DNA of 64,000 nucleotides from Pasteurella sp049670895 (GTDB lineage Bacteria; Pseudomonadota; Gammaproteobacteria; Enterobacterales; Pasteurellaceae), in the NCBI RefSeq assembly GCF_049670895.1, contig NZ_CP187170.1; one strand, 5' to 3'. Each line of letters begins with the position of its first letter. The stretch's first letter is position 1. The translations under genes and the position numbers were made by a program. The notes beneath the pieces were generated by a model. The model ran no database searches, was not told where the DNA came from, and saw only the letters and a program-made list of their open reading frames with translations. This document shows, piece after piece, positions 43,093 through 51,442 of this stretch.

Positions 43093-43872
43093 ATGTTAAA
43101 TCACATCATTAAACCTGAAGACACGAAACTGGAAATCAATCAATTAAATTTTTATTACAACCATTTTCATGCATTAAAAAACATCAATTTGCGAATTGCC
43201 AAGCATAAAGTCACGGCGTTTATCGGTCCTTCTGGTTGCGGAAAATCAACCTTATTACGGTCATTTAACCGTATTTTTGAATTGTATCCTAATCAATATG
43301 CCACGGGTGAAATCAAATTAGAGGGCGAAAATTTATTAACCTCGTCCATGGATATCTCGCTCATTCGTGCCAAAGTGGGCATGGTTTTCCAAAAACCGAC
43401 CCCGTTCCCGATGTCCATTTACGACAACGTGGCATTTGGTATTCGTCTATTTGAAAAACTCAGTAAAGCAGAACTTCATGATCGGGTTGAATGGGCATTA
43501 ACCAAAGCCGCATTATGGAATGAAGTGAAAGATAAACTTCATCAAAATGGCAATCGACTTTCAGGTGGACAACAACAACGCCTCTGTATTGCACGAGGCA
43601 TTGCCATTAAACCTGAAGTGCTTTTATTGGACGAGCCTTGTTCCGCCCTTGACCCCATTTCAACAGCCAAAATTGAGGAATTAATTACGGAGCTTAAACA
43701 TGATTATACGGTTGCGATGGTCACACATAATATGCAACAAGCTGCCCGTTGTTCTGACTACACCGCATTTATGTATTTAGGCGAGCTGATTGAATTTGAT
43801 GAAACCGCCAAAATCTTTGATAAACCAAAGCTTCAACGTACCGAAGATTACATTAAAGGACGCATGGGATAA
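43093..43872 (+). CDS. pstB: Phosphate ABC transporter ATPase PstB
   Basis: This is the ATPase driving phosphate import, 259 residues from the ATG at 43093, which follows GGAGA. Walker A is GPSGCGKST (about 38-46), the signature is LSGGQQQR, Walker B is VLLLDEPCSALDP and the switch His is in MVTHNM. In many bacteria phoU follows pstB; here phoB does. Confidence 0.97.
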   Translation: MLNHIIKPEDTKLEINQLNFYYNHFHALKNINLRIAKHKVTAFIGPSGCGKSTLLRSFNRIFELYPNQYATGEIKLEGENLLTSSMDISLIRAKVGMVFQKPTPFPMSIYDNVAFGIRLFEKLSKAELHDRVEWALTKAALWNEVKDKLHQNGNRLSGGQQQRLCIARGIAIKPEVLLLDEPCSALDPISTAKIEELITELKHDYTVAMVTHNMQQAARCSDYTAFMYLGELIEFDETAKIFDKPKLQRTEDYIKGRMG

Positions 43873-44000
43873 GAAAAGGAGGCTGAATAAGCCGTTGCAT
43901 CTGCGGGGTATTTGATTACAATTTGTATACCGAAAAACGAAATGGGCATCATGAAAACTTGCCTAAAATAGCCCGCACTTTTTTCAAGCATGAGGATAAC

Positions 44001-44696
44001 ATGACAAAAATATTGGTTGTTGAAGATGAAAGCACTATTCGAGAAATGATCGTTTTATTCTTAACTCAACAAGGTTATGACATGATCGAGGCAACAGACT
44101 ATCAAAGTGCGGTCAAAAAACTGACCGAAAAACCACAGTTAATCTTACTTGATTGGATGTTGCCAGGTCGTTCGGGGATCCAATTCATTCAGTTTCTCAA
44201 AAAGCATGATGCCACGGCACAAATCCCGATCATTATGCTCACCGCACGTAGCGAAGAAGAAGACTGCATTACATGCCTTAACATGGGGGCGGATGATTAC
44301 ATCTCCAAACCCTTCTCCCCCAAAATTTTACTTGCCAGAATTGAAGCCATTCTTCGCCGAGTTTATGAAAAAAGTAGCCATCTTATTGAAATTGATGGTC
44401 TCACCCTTGATCAAAGTGCCTTGCGTGTTTGCTATGAGAAAACCCCTATCACCTTGAGTTCTACTGAATTTAAATTGCTCAAATTTTTTATGACACACCC
44501 TGAAAAAGTCTATACACGGGAACAACTCTTAGATTTTATTTGGGGAAATGATATTTACGTGGAAGATCGCACGGTGGATACTTATATTCGTCGCTTACGC
44601 AAAAACCTTGAGCAATATGGATTTGATCGTTATATCCAAACCGTTCGAGGTGCAGGATATCGTTTTTCCAGTCAAATTCAGGATGACAATAAATGA
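44001..44696 (+). CDS. phoB: Phosphate regulon response regulator PhoB
   Basis: This is an OmpR/PhoB-class regulator, 231 residues from the ATG at 44001 (GAGG upstream). The receiver has the acidic pocket VVEDES, the phospho-acceptor Asp in LLDWMLPGRSG (about residue 53), and Lys in ISKPFSPK. The C-terminal winged helix ends TVRGAGYRFS. It binds the Pho box at 40077. It overlaps phoR by four bases. An uptake signal lies in the gene at 44105. Confidence 0.96.
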   Translation: MTKILVVEDESTIREMIVLFLTQQGYDMIEATDYQSAVKKLTEKPQLILLDWMLPGRSGIQFIQFLKKHDATAQIPIIMLTARSEEEDCITCLNMGADDYISKPFSPKILLARIEAILRRVYEKSSHLIEIDGLTLDQSALRVCYEKTPITLSSTEFKLLKFFMTHPEKVYTREQLLDFIWGNDIYVEDRTVDTYIRRLRKNLEQYGFDRYIQTVRGAGYRFSSQIQDDNK

Positions 44697-45994
44697 AAAA
44701 AAAATCCGCAAGCCAATATTTTTTTATTGAACTGGTGCTTGCCGCGGCAATCGCAAGCCTCTTTTCTTATTTTTCCCAATCGTTTTATTTTTGGTTTATT
44801 ATCGCATTGGTTTGTCTTTTAATTTTTCATCACTACAATGAAGCCAAATTATTAAAAATGTTAACCGCAGAAGATAATACTGCCCTAAAAAAAACACACT
44901 TACTGGATAATATTTCTCAAACCACCGCTTATTACAAAAGTAAAAACCGCAAAGAAAAAATCAAAACCTTACGTTTACTGTCAAAATTAAATAAAAATAT
45001 GCAATATTTGCCCGATGCGATCTTAATTTGTGATAACGATGGCAATATTTCATGGTGCAATAATGCATCACAAGAAATGTTTTTATTTTATTGGAATAAA
45101 AAAGTCCCACATAAAAATATTTTTAATGTGATTTTTTATCAAGAATTTAAACATTATTTTTACCAAACCCTACGAAAACGCCCACTTGTGTTGCTCACAA
45201 ACGAAAATCGTTACCTTGAAATCCATATTCAGCATTATGATCATCAGTCTTGTGTCATCATTGCTCGAGATGTGACACAAATGATCCGTTTATTACATTC
45301 TCGCCAAACTTTTTTATCCAATATTAATCATGAATTACGCACCCCGCTTACCGTATTACAAGGCTATTTAGAATTATTGGAAGGCGAACCTAACCAAAGT
45401 CATCTGGCTCAAAAAGCCATTAAAGCCATGCAAGAACAAAGTCAACGGATGGCAAATTTATTAAAACAGCTCAATTTATTGGCGAAAATTCAAAATGCCT
45501 CCAATATTGAACGCACCTCAGTAAATATGTCCGCCCTGATTTTGAATTTGCAAGAAAATGCGACCTTTCTTAATCATTATCATCACAACATCCATTTTTA
45601 TATTACGCCCGATATTTATGTGTTAGGTGATGAAAGCCAACTGCAAAGTGCGGTTTCTAATTTAATTTATAATGCCATAAAACACGCTGGCCAAGGCTGT
45701 GAGATTGACATTCATTGGCAATATTGTGAAGAAGGGGCTCGATTTAGCGTAAAAGATAATGGTATTGGTATTGCGGCACAACATTTACACCATCTGACAG
45801 AACGGTTTTATCGTGTAGATGAATCTCGCAGTAACCAAACAGGTGGCACAGGGCTGGGCTTAGCCATTGTCAAACATGCACTGGAACATCATCATTCAAA
45901 ACTGCACATTGAAAGTAAAGAAGGGGAAGGAAGTTGTTTTTCTTTTGTGATCCCTCAAAAATATTTACACCACCCGAAAAAAACACCACACTAA
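44693..45994 (+). CDS. phoR: Phosphate regulon sensor kinase PhoR
   Basis: This is a membrane histidine kinase, 433 residues. It has two N-terminal helices (about 8-50), a PAS-like domain (about 105-195, DAILICDNDGNISWCNNASQ), the H-box FLSNINHELRTPLTVLQGY, an N-box SNLIYNAIKHAG, and G boxes DNGIGIA and GGTGLGLAIV. It signals phosphate scarcity to PhoB together with the Pst transporter. No phoU lies between pstB and phoR or elsewhere in the window. Confidence 0.95.
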   Translation: MKKKSASQYFFIELVLAAAIASLFSYFSQSFYFWFIIALVCLLIFHHYNEAKLLKMLTAEDNTALKKTHLLDNISQTTAYYKSKNRKEKIKTLRLLSKLNKNMQYLPDAILICDNDGNISWCNNASQEMFLFYWNKKVPHKNIFNVIFYQEFKHYFYQTLRKRPLVLLTNENRYLEIHIQHYDHQSCVIIARDVTQMIRLLHSRQTFLSNINHELRTPLTVLQGYLELLEGEPNQSHLAQKAIKAMQEQSQRMANLLKQLNLLAKIQNASNIERTSVNMSALILNLQENATFLNHYHHNIHFYITPDIYVLGDESQLQSAVSNLIYNAIKHAGQGCEIDIHWQYCEEGARFSVKDNGIGIAAQHLHHLTERFYRVDESRSNQTGGTGLGLAIVKHALEHHHSKLHIESKEGEGSCFSFVIPQKYLHHPKKTPH

Positions 45995-46014
45995 TCAAAC
46001 TGGCTAAGGAAAAT

Positions 46015-46053
46015 AACGCCCTTCAATAAGCATGAAACCGTGTAAAGGGCGTT
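46015..46053. terminator. Hairpin between phoR and the small membrane-protein gene
   Basis: AACGCCCTT (46015-46023) pairs with AAGGGCGTT (46045-46053). On the minus strand it is followed by ATTTTC, so it mainly suits the leftward gene. Confidence 0.55.
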
Positions 46054-46077
46054 GAGCATTCACTTAATCACTCTCCT

Positions 46078-46302
46078 TTATTTCGTCTTTTTCAATCGCC
46101 ACAATTGATAAAGATGAATCAGCACTAAAAATGCATTGAGTCCCGCAACGGGATAAGCTTCAATGCGTAGGGCATAAATGATAAATAAAATTGCACCAAT
46201 TCCATTGATGATGCGAATAAACACGATGTTTTTAAATAGAAATGAGATTGCGACAAGTAACCCTGCGGCATAACCTAAAATTTCATTGAAAGTAAATTCC
46301 AT
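46078..46302 (-). CDS. Small inner-membrane protein of unknown function
   Basis: This is a 74-residue, almost wholly hydrophobic protein with about three membrane segments (8-24, 28-46, 50-66) and a basic C-terminus (WRLKKTK). The start follows AGAGGC. The sequence resembles the small YgjV/CBU_0592-type membrane proteins in pattern, but I cannot assign a function. It stands alone between phoR and metR. Confidence 0.65.
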   Translation of the reverse strand: MEFTFNEILGYAAGLLVAISFLFKNIVFIRIINGIGAILFIIYALRIEAYPVAGLNAFLVLIHLYQLWRLKKTK

Positions 46303-46532
46303 ATTGCCTCTTTAAAATAAATTCTCTATTTAATGGGGAGGAAATAATAAAATATTTTTTTCATGGCTAAAAGAGCAGGAAAAATGAGCAAACGATTGCC
46401 AAAACACGCTTGATTTATTTTTTTCAATAAAGCAATTTTAAATAACTTTTCTTTATTTTAAATTTTATAAGAATAACCAAAATGCATAAATCACGCCCAT
46501 AAATTGGGTAAGCCTGCCTCAGAGCTATAAAA

Positions 46533-46560
46533 AAGCATCAATATGTCTATTGATGCTTAT
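46533..46560 (-). terminator. Terminator of metR
   Basis: AAGCATCAATA (46533-46543) pairs with TATTGATGCTT (46548-46558). Read leftward it is followed by T6. The rest of 46303-46621 is AT-rich with one uptake signal near 46590. Confidence 0.8.
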
Positions 46561-46621
46561 TCACGGGAGAAAATTTTCGCAAAAACGACCGCACTTTTCA
46601 TTAATTTCATTGATTGAAAAA

Positions 46622-47548
46622 TTATTCCAACACCAATAAATCTGGCAATGTTGAGAAACTTTGTGATTTCACCGTTTGGTAAAAATCATCAACAAATGCT
46701 ACGTTGGCATCCACTTCTCGAATAGCGGCATATAAATTGCTGTACAACCCTTGTTTAGTAATTTTCCGAGCCACCAAGTAACCTCGATCCAAATAAGGTT
46801 TAGCCGCCCAAAATGGCAATGCCGCTACCCCTCGTTTGCTCGCCACAAGTTGAATAATCGCAATGGTTAATTCACTGGTACGGCGTGTTGGATTAATGCC
46901 TTTTGGATACAACACCTTACGCAAGAGATCTAACATATCATCAGGCACAGGATAGGTAATTAAGGTTTGATCAATAAAATCTTCCGCTTCCCAAACCTCT
47001 TTCACCGCTAAAGGGTGATCTTTGGCACATAACCCCACCATTTCATAAGAAAACAACGGTTTATGAATAATGCCTGCGGTTTCTTCAATCTCTGAAACAA
47101 CCGCCCAATCCGCACGATGACTTAACAATAGCCCCACCGCATCCGTATGAAAACCAGATACGATATCCAATTCCACTAACGGCCAATTTTGCCGTAGGGA
47201 ATCCATTGCTGGCATCAGCCAATCAAAGCAAGTATGACACTCGACCGCAATCCGCAATTCCCCCGCTTCCCCTTGTTTGACATGGGCTAAATCACGCTCG
47301 GCTTCCACCACTTTGGGCAAAATTTCATTCGCAAGCTGAATCAAACGTTCGCCCGCAGGGGTAAAATGCAATGGTTGGGTTTTACGTTCAAATAAAGGTA
47401 AGCCATATTGTTCTTCCAGTAATTTTAACTGGTGCGACAAGGCAGATTGGGTTAAATAGACACGTTTGGCGGCTAAAGAAACACTGCCCGTTTCTTTTAA
47501 TGCCAACAACGTTTTTAAATGGCGAAGTTCTAAAAAAATCGGTTTCAT
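46622..47548 (-). CDS. metR: LysR-type regulator MetR
   Basis: This 308-residue activator of methionine genes responds to homocysteine. The N-terminal helix-turn-helix (ELRHLKTLLALKETGSVSLA, then AAKRVYLTQSALSHQLKLLE) is followed by a substrate-binding-like effector domain including VECHTCFDWLMPAMD, typical of MetR. It is divergent from metE, the classic MetR target arrangement. Confidence 0.93.
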   Translation of the reverse strand: MKPIFLELRHLKTLLALKETGSVSLAAKRVYLTQSALSHQLKLLEEQYGLPLFERKTQPLHFTPAGERLIQLANEILPKVVEAERDLAHVKQGEAGELRIAVECHTCFDWLMPAMDSLRQNWPLVELDIVSGFHTDAVGLLLSHRADWAVVSEIEETAGIIHKPLFSYEMVGLCAKDHPLAVKEVWEAEDFIDQTLITYPVPDDMLDLLRKVLYPKGINPTRRTSELTIAIIQLVASKRGVAALPFWAAKPYLDRGYLVARKITKQGLYSNLYAAIREVDANVAFVDDFYQTVKSQSFSTLPDLLVLE

Positions 47549-47846
47549 TAAAAAGATTCATCAAAATGTGGGGAATAATTAGACGTTATCATATCTTAAA
47601 ATCCATCATGAATCATCTAAATGCATGGAAAAGTGCGGTCATTTTTTAAAAATATTGAGAATTAACAAACTGTTAACCATGCTCAACGCCCTGTTTAACC
47701 CCACGAATAAGTCTATTAAAATTTTTCATAGATATCGTGAAAATTATGATATTGCATAATAATCCAAAATACTTCATTCTATATCCATACAGACGTTTAG
47801 CCGTCTATTTAAAGAATAACAACATCAATTTCAGTGAGGTATTACT
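47549..47846. promoter_or_regulatory. metR-metE divergent control region
   Basis: This 298-base AT-rich spacer holds one uptake signal (47632-47640). An inverted repeat TTTTCA-N9-TGAAAA at 47723-47743 lies about 105 bases upstream of metE and may be where MetR binds; its spacing is not the textbook TGAA-N5-TTCA. No B12 riboswitch is recognisable. Confidence 0.45.
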
Positions 47847-50120
47847 ATGACAACATTTCATGTAGCCGGTTTTCCGCGTGTGGGTGCGAAACGTGAACTT
47901 AAATTCGCTCAAGAACGTTATTGGCGTGGCGAAATCGCAGAACAAGATCTTTTAGAGATTGCACAAAAATTACGTGAAATTAACTGGAAACATCAAGCCG
48001 CAGCAAATGCAGATTTCGTCGCTGTGGCAGATTTTACATTCTACGATCATATTTTAGATCTTCAAGTGGCAACAGGGGCAATTCCAGCCCGTTTCGGTTT
48101 TGATAGCCAAAACTTAAGTTTAAATGAATATTTCCAACTTGCACGTGGTAACCAAACCCAATTTGCCATTGAAATGACCAAATGGTTCGACACGAACTAC
48201 CACTATTTAGTGCCAGAATTTACCAAAAATACCGAATTTAAAGCAAACCCTGCACATTATGTTCAACAAATTCGTGAAGCCAAAGCATTAGGTTTTAAAT
48301 TCAAACCAACAATCGTTGGTCCATTAACGTTCCTTTGGTTAGGTAAAGAAAAAGGCGAAGCTTTCAATCGCTTTGAATTACTTGCAAAATTAGTGCCTGT
48401 TTATGTGGATATTCTTAATGCGTTAGTGGCTGAAGGGGCAGAATGGATCCAAATTGATGAGCCAGCCTTAGCCGTTGACCTTCCAGAAGAATGGGTAGAA
48501 GCGTACAAAGCGGTTTACACCACATTAAAAGAAAAAGTGAACGCAAAATTACTCCTCGCCACTTATTTTGGGTCAGTTGCAGAACATGCGGATCTACTTA
48601 AAGCATTACCTGTTGATGGTTTACACATTGATTTAGTCCGTGCACCAGAACAGCTTGCTGCCTTTGAAGATTACAACAAAGTCCTTTCTGTGGGTGTGAT
48701 CGATGGTCGTAATATCTGGCGTGCTAACTTAAACCAAGTATTAGACGTGGTTGAGCCATTAAAAGCAAAATTAGGTGAAAATCTCTGGATTGCACCAAGT
48801 TGTTCACTGCTTCACACACCATATGATTTAGAAGTGGAAACCCAATTAAAAGCGAACAAACCTGAACTTTATAACTGGTTAGCATTCACTTTACAAAAAG
48901 TACAAGAGTTACGCGTGGTTAAAACTGCACTTGAGCAAGGTCGTGATGCGGTTAAAGCAGAACTTGATGCAAGCCAAGCCGCTGCCGATGCACGTGCGAA
49001 CAGTAAAGAAATTCATCGTCCAGAAGTGGCTGAACGTTTAGCAAACTTGCCTGCTGATGCCGACAAACGTAAATCACCATTTGCAGAACGTATTGAGAAA
49101 CAAAATGCGTGGTTAAAATTACCATTATTACCAACAACCAATATCGGTTCATTCCCGCAAACCGTTGAAATTCGCCAAGCTCGTGCAAAATTCAAGAAAG
49201 GTGAGTTAAGCGTGGCAGATTATGAAGCGGCGATGAAGAAAGAAATTGAATTTGTGGTACGTCGCCAAGAAGAACTTGATCTTGATGTATTAGTACACGG
49301 TGAAGCAGAACGTAACGACATGGTGGAATACTTCGGTGAGTTACTCGACGGTTTCGCATTCACAAAATTCGGCTGGGTACAAAGCTACGGCTCACGTTGC
49401 GTGAAACCACCAGTCATTTACGGTGATGTGGTTCGCCCTGAACCAATGACAGTACGTTGGTCACAATATGCTCAAAGCCTCACCAAAAAAGTGATGAAAG
49501 GGATGTTAACAGGACCTGTGACAATTTTACAATGGTCATTCGTACGTAACGATATTCCACGTTCAACCGTATGTAAACAAATTGGTGTTGCCTTGTCTGA
49601 TGAAGTATTAGATTTAGAAAAAGCAGGCATTAAAGTGATTCAAATTGACGAACCTGCAATCCGTGAAGGTTTACCACTTAAACGTGCAGACTGGGATGCG
49701 TACTTACAATGGGCAGGCGAAGCCTTCCGTTTAAGCTACATGGGCGTACAAGATGATACACAAATTCACACTCACATGTGTTACTCAGAATTTAATGACA
49801 TCTTACCTGCTATCGCAGCCTTAGATGCAGACGTGATTACCATTGAAACCTCACGTTCAGATATGGAATTATTAACCGCATTCGCTGACTTCAAATATCC
49901 AAATGATATTGGTCCAGGTGTGTATGATATCCATAGCCCACGTGTACCGAAACCAGAAGAAATTGAACGCTTATTACGTAAAGCATTAAAAGTCGTACCA
50001 AAAGAGCGTTTATGGGTGAATCCAGACTGTGGTTTAAAAACCCGTGGCTGGCCAGAAACCATCGCACAATTAGAAGTGATGATGAGTGTCACCAAAAAAT
50101 TACGTGCGGAATTAAGCTAA
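47847..50120 (+). CDS. metE: Cobalamin-independent methionine synthase
   Basis: MetE transfers a methyl group from 5-methyltetrahydropteroyl-triglutamate to homocysteine. The 757-residue protein has the duplicated barrel: N-terminal HVAGFPRVGAKRELKFA and C-terminal catalytic half with TTNIGSFPQTVEIR and the zinc ligands in HTHMCYSEF (His, Cys), HGEAERNDMVEYFGE (Glu) and NPDCGLKTRGW (Cys). Methionine is the last step product. It is controlled by the divergent metR. The ribosome site is GAGG. Confidence 0.98.
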   Translation: MTTFHVAGFPRVGAKRELKFAQERYWRGEIAEQDLLEIAQKLREINWKHQAAANADFVAVADFTFYDHILDLQVATGAIPARFGFDSQNLSLNEYFQLARGNQTQFAIEMTKWFDTNYHYLVPEFTKNTEFKANPAHYVQQIREAKALGFKFKPTIVGPLTFLWLGKEKGEAFNRFELLAKLVPVYVDILNALVAEGAEWIQIDEPALAVDLPEEWVEAYKAVYTTLKEKVNAKLLLATYFGSVAEHADLLKALPVDGLHIDLVRAPEQLAAFEDYNKVLSVGVIDGRNIWRANLNQVLDVVEPLKAKLGENLWIAPSCSLLHTPYDLEVETQLKANKPELYNWLAFTLQKVQELRVVKTALEQGRDAVKAELDASQAAADARANSKEIHRPEVAERLANLPADADKRKSPFAERIEKQNAWLKLPLLPTTNIGSFPQTVEIRQARAKFKKGELSVADYEAAMKKEIEFVVRRQEELDLDVLVHGEAERNDMVEYFGELLDGFAFTKFGWVQSYGSRCVKPPVIYGDVVRPEPMTVRWSQYAQSLTKKVMKGMLTGPVTILQWSFVRNDIPRSTVCKQIGVALSDEVLDLEKAGIKVIQIDEPAIREGLPLKRADWDAYLQWAGEAFRLSYMGVQDDTQIHTHMCYSEFNDILPAIAALDADVITIETSRSDMELLTAFADFKYPNDIGPGVYDIHSPRVPKPEEIERLLRKALKVVPKERLWVNPDCGLKTRGWPETIAQLEVMMSVTKKLRAELS

Positions 50121-50160
50121 TTCCTCCTCTTTATCTCATAACAATAGCAAACCACAACAC

Positions 50161-50192
50161 AACGGCTCTTGATTTCAAGAGCCGTTTTTTAT
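50161..50192 (+). terminator. Terminator after metE
   Basis: AACGGCTCTTGA (50161-50172) pairs with TCAAGAGCCGTT (50175-50186), then T6. Confidence 0.9.
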
Positions 50193-50271
50193 CCTCATCA
50201 ATCTTGTTGACCTTCAAGCTATTTCTGCCCAAAATACAGACTCTTTTTCAAAAATAAAAAGGCTTATCATT

Positions 50272-51312
50272 ATGGATTCTGTTACACAATTTGTTTTAGG
50301 TGCTGCCGTGCAAGGGGTCGGCATGGGAAAGTATCAAGGAAGAAAAGCCCTGCTTTACGGTGGACTATTAGGCACGCTGCCTGATCTTGATGTATTCATT
50401 CGCTATGCGGATCCCATTTCCTCAATGACCTACCATCGTGGATTTAGTCATTCTCTTTTTGTTTTGACTGCACTGGCTTTTGTGATCACTTGGATCACTT
50501 TCAAGCGAAACAAAACGCTACCTTTTTCCTTTAAACGCCTCTTTATCACCTTAACCTTGGCATTGATCACTCACCCCATTATTGATGCAATGACCGTTTA
50601 TGGTACACAGCTTTTCTGGCCGATTCCTTGTCCACCGACTGTTTGGTCAACAGTTTTTATTATTGATCCCATTTACACGCTGCCCCTTATTGTGACCTGC
50701 CTGTGGGCGGCTTGGAAAAAAATGAGCTCAGCCACGATCAAAGGTATGTTTATCGCCTTAGTCTTTGGGTTTGCTTATTTTGGTACGGGCTTTATGGGTA
50801 AAGCCTATCATGAACACCGACTTGAAACAGTGTTAAAAGCAGAAGGGATTCAGGTTCAAAAAGTGTTAGCCACGCCAACAGCGTTCAATACCATACTCTG
50901 GCGTGTGATTGCAATGGATGATCAAGGTAATTTGTATGATGCGGTCAGTGGTTGGTTTGATAAAAAAGCGAAACCAGAAATGATCAAAATCCCGCTCAAC
51001 TTAGCATTACAAAAAACGGTTTTTTCACAATCCCCCCAACTCCAACGCTTAGATTGGTTTACTGATCACTGGCTGCACTATCAAGACATTGGCGACAAAC
51101 TGGTAGTGAGTGATACTCGCATGGGATTGGCTGGACAATTTAACTTCCGTTTTGTGGTGGCGAAAAAAGAAAAGGATCAATGGCAAGCTATTTTGCCAGA
51201 AAGCTACCCGAGTGCACGGGTGCATTTTAGAATGGCGATGTTGTCATTGCTTTGGCAAAGAATGTGGTCTGATGATATTCCGCTACCATTAGCCCAATGG
51301 GCAAACTTGTAA
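50272..51312 (+). CDS. YdjM-family membrane-bound metal-dependent hydrolase
   Basis: This 346-residue protein belongs to the DUF457/YdjM-like group. N-terminal metal-binding signatures are GTLPDLDVF (Asp pair, about 34-42) and YHRGFSHS (about 54-61), followed by about four membrane helices (62-185) with HPIIDAMTVYGTQLFWPI. A C-terminal soluble region (about 185-346) is of unknown role. The substrate of the family is not known to me. It is monocistronic and rightward after metE, with an inverted uptake-signal terminator behind it. Confidence 0.82.
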   Translation: MDSVTQFVLGAAVQGVGMGKYQGRKALLYGGLLGTLPDLDVFIRYADPISSMTYHRGFSHSLFVLTALAFVITWITFKRNKTLPFSFKRLFITLTLALITHPIIDAMTVYGTQLFWPIPCPPTVWSTVFIIDPIYTLPLIVTCLWAAWKKMSSATIKGMFIALVFGFAYFGTGFMGKAYHEHRLETVLKAEGIQVQKVLATPTAFNTILWRVIAMDDQGNLYDAVSGWFDKKAKPEMIKIPLNLALQKTVFSQSPQLQRLDWFTDHWLHYQDIGDKLVVSDTRMGLAGQFNFRFVVAKKEKDQWQAILPESYPSARVHFRMAMLSLLWQRMWSDDIPLPLAQWANL

Positions 51313-51323
51313 TCCATTAAACG

Positions 51324-51364
51324 AAAAGTGCGGTCAAAAATTTTGATTTTTCAACCGCACTTTG
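51324..51364. terminator. Inverted uptake-sequence pair, terminator
   Basis: AAAAGTGCGGT (51324-51334) is opposed by AACCGCACTTT (51353-51363), a long inverted repeat between convergent genes. Confidence 0.75.
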
Positions 51365-51395
51365 TGTCAATGTTTGAGGTGGATTAGCCACATCT

Positions 51396-51425
51396 GAAAA
51401 CTTTTTTCAAAATGACCGCACTTTT
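51396..51425. repeat. Extended DNA uptake signal
   Basis: GAAAACTTTTTTC then AAAATGACCGCACTTTT. It belongs to the same unit family as 40026 and 5534. Confidence 0.75.
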
Positions 51426-51442
51426 GACAACATAAAGAGACG

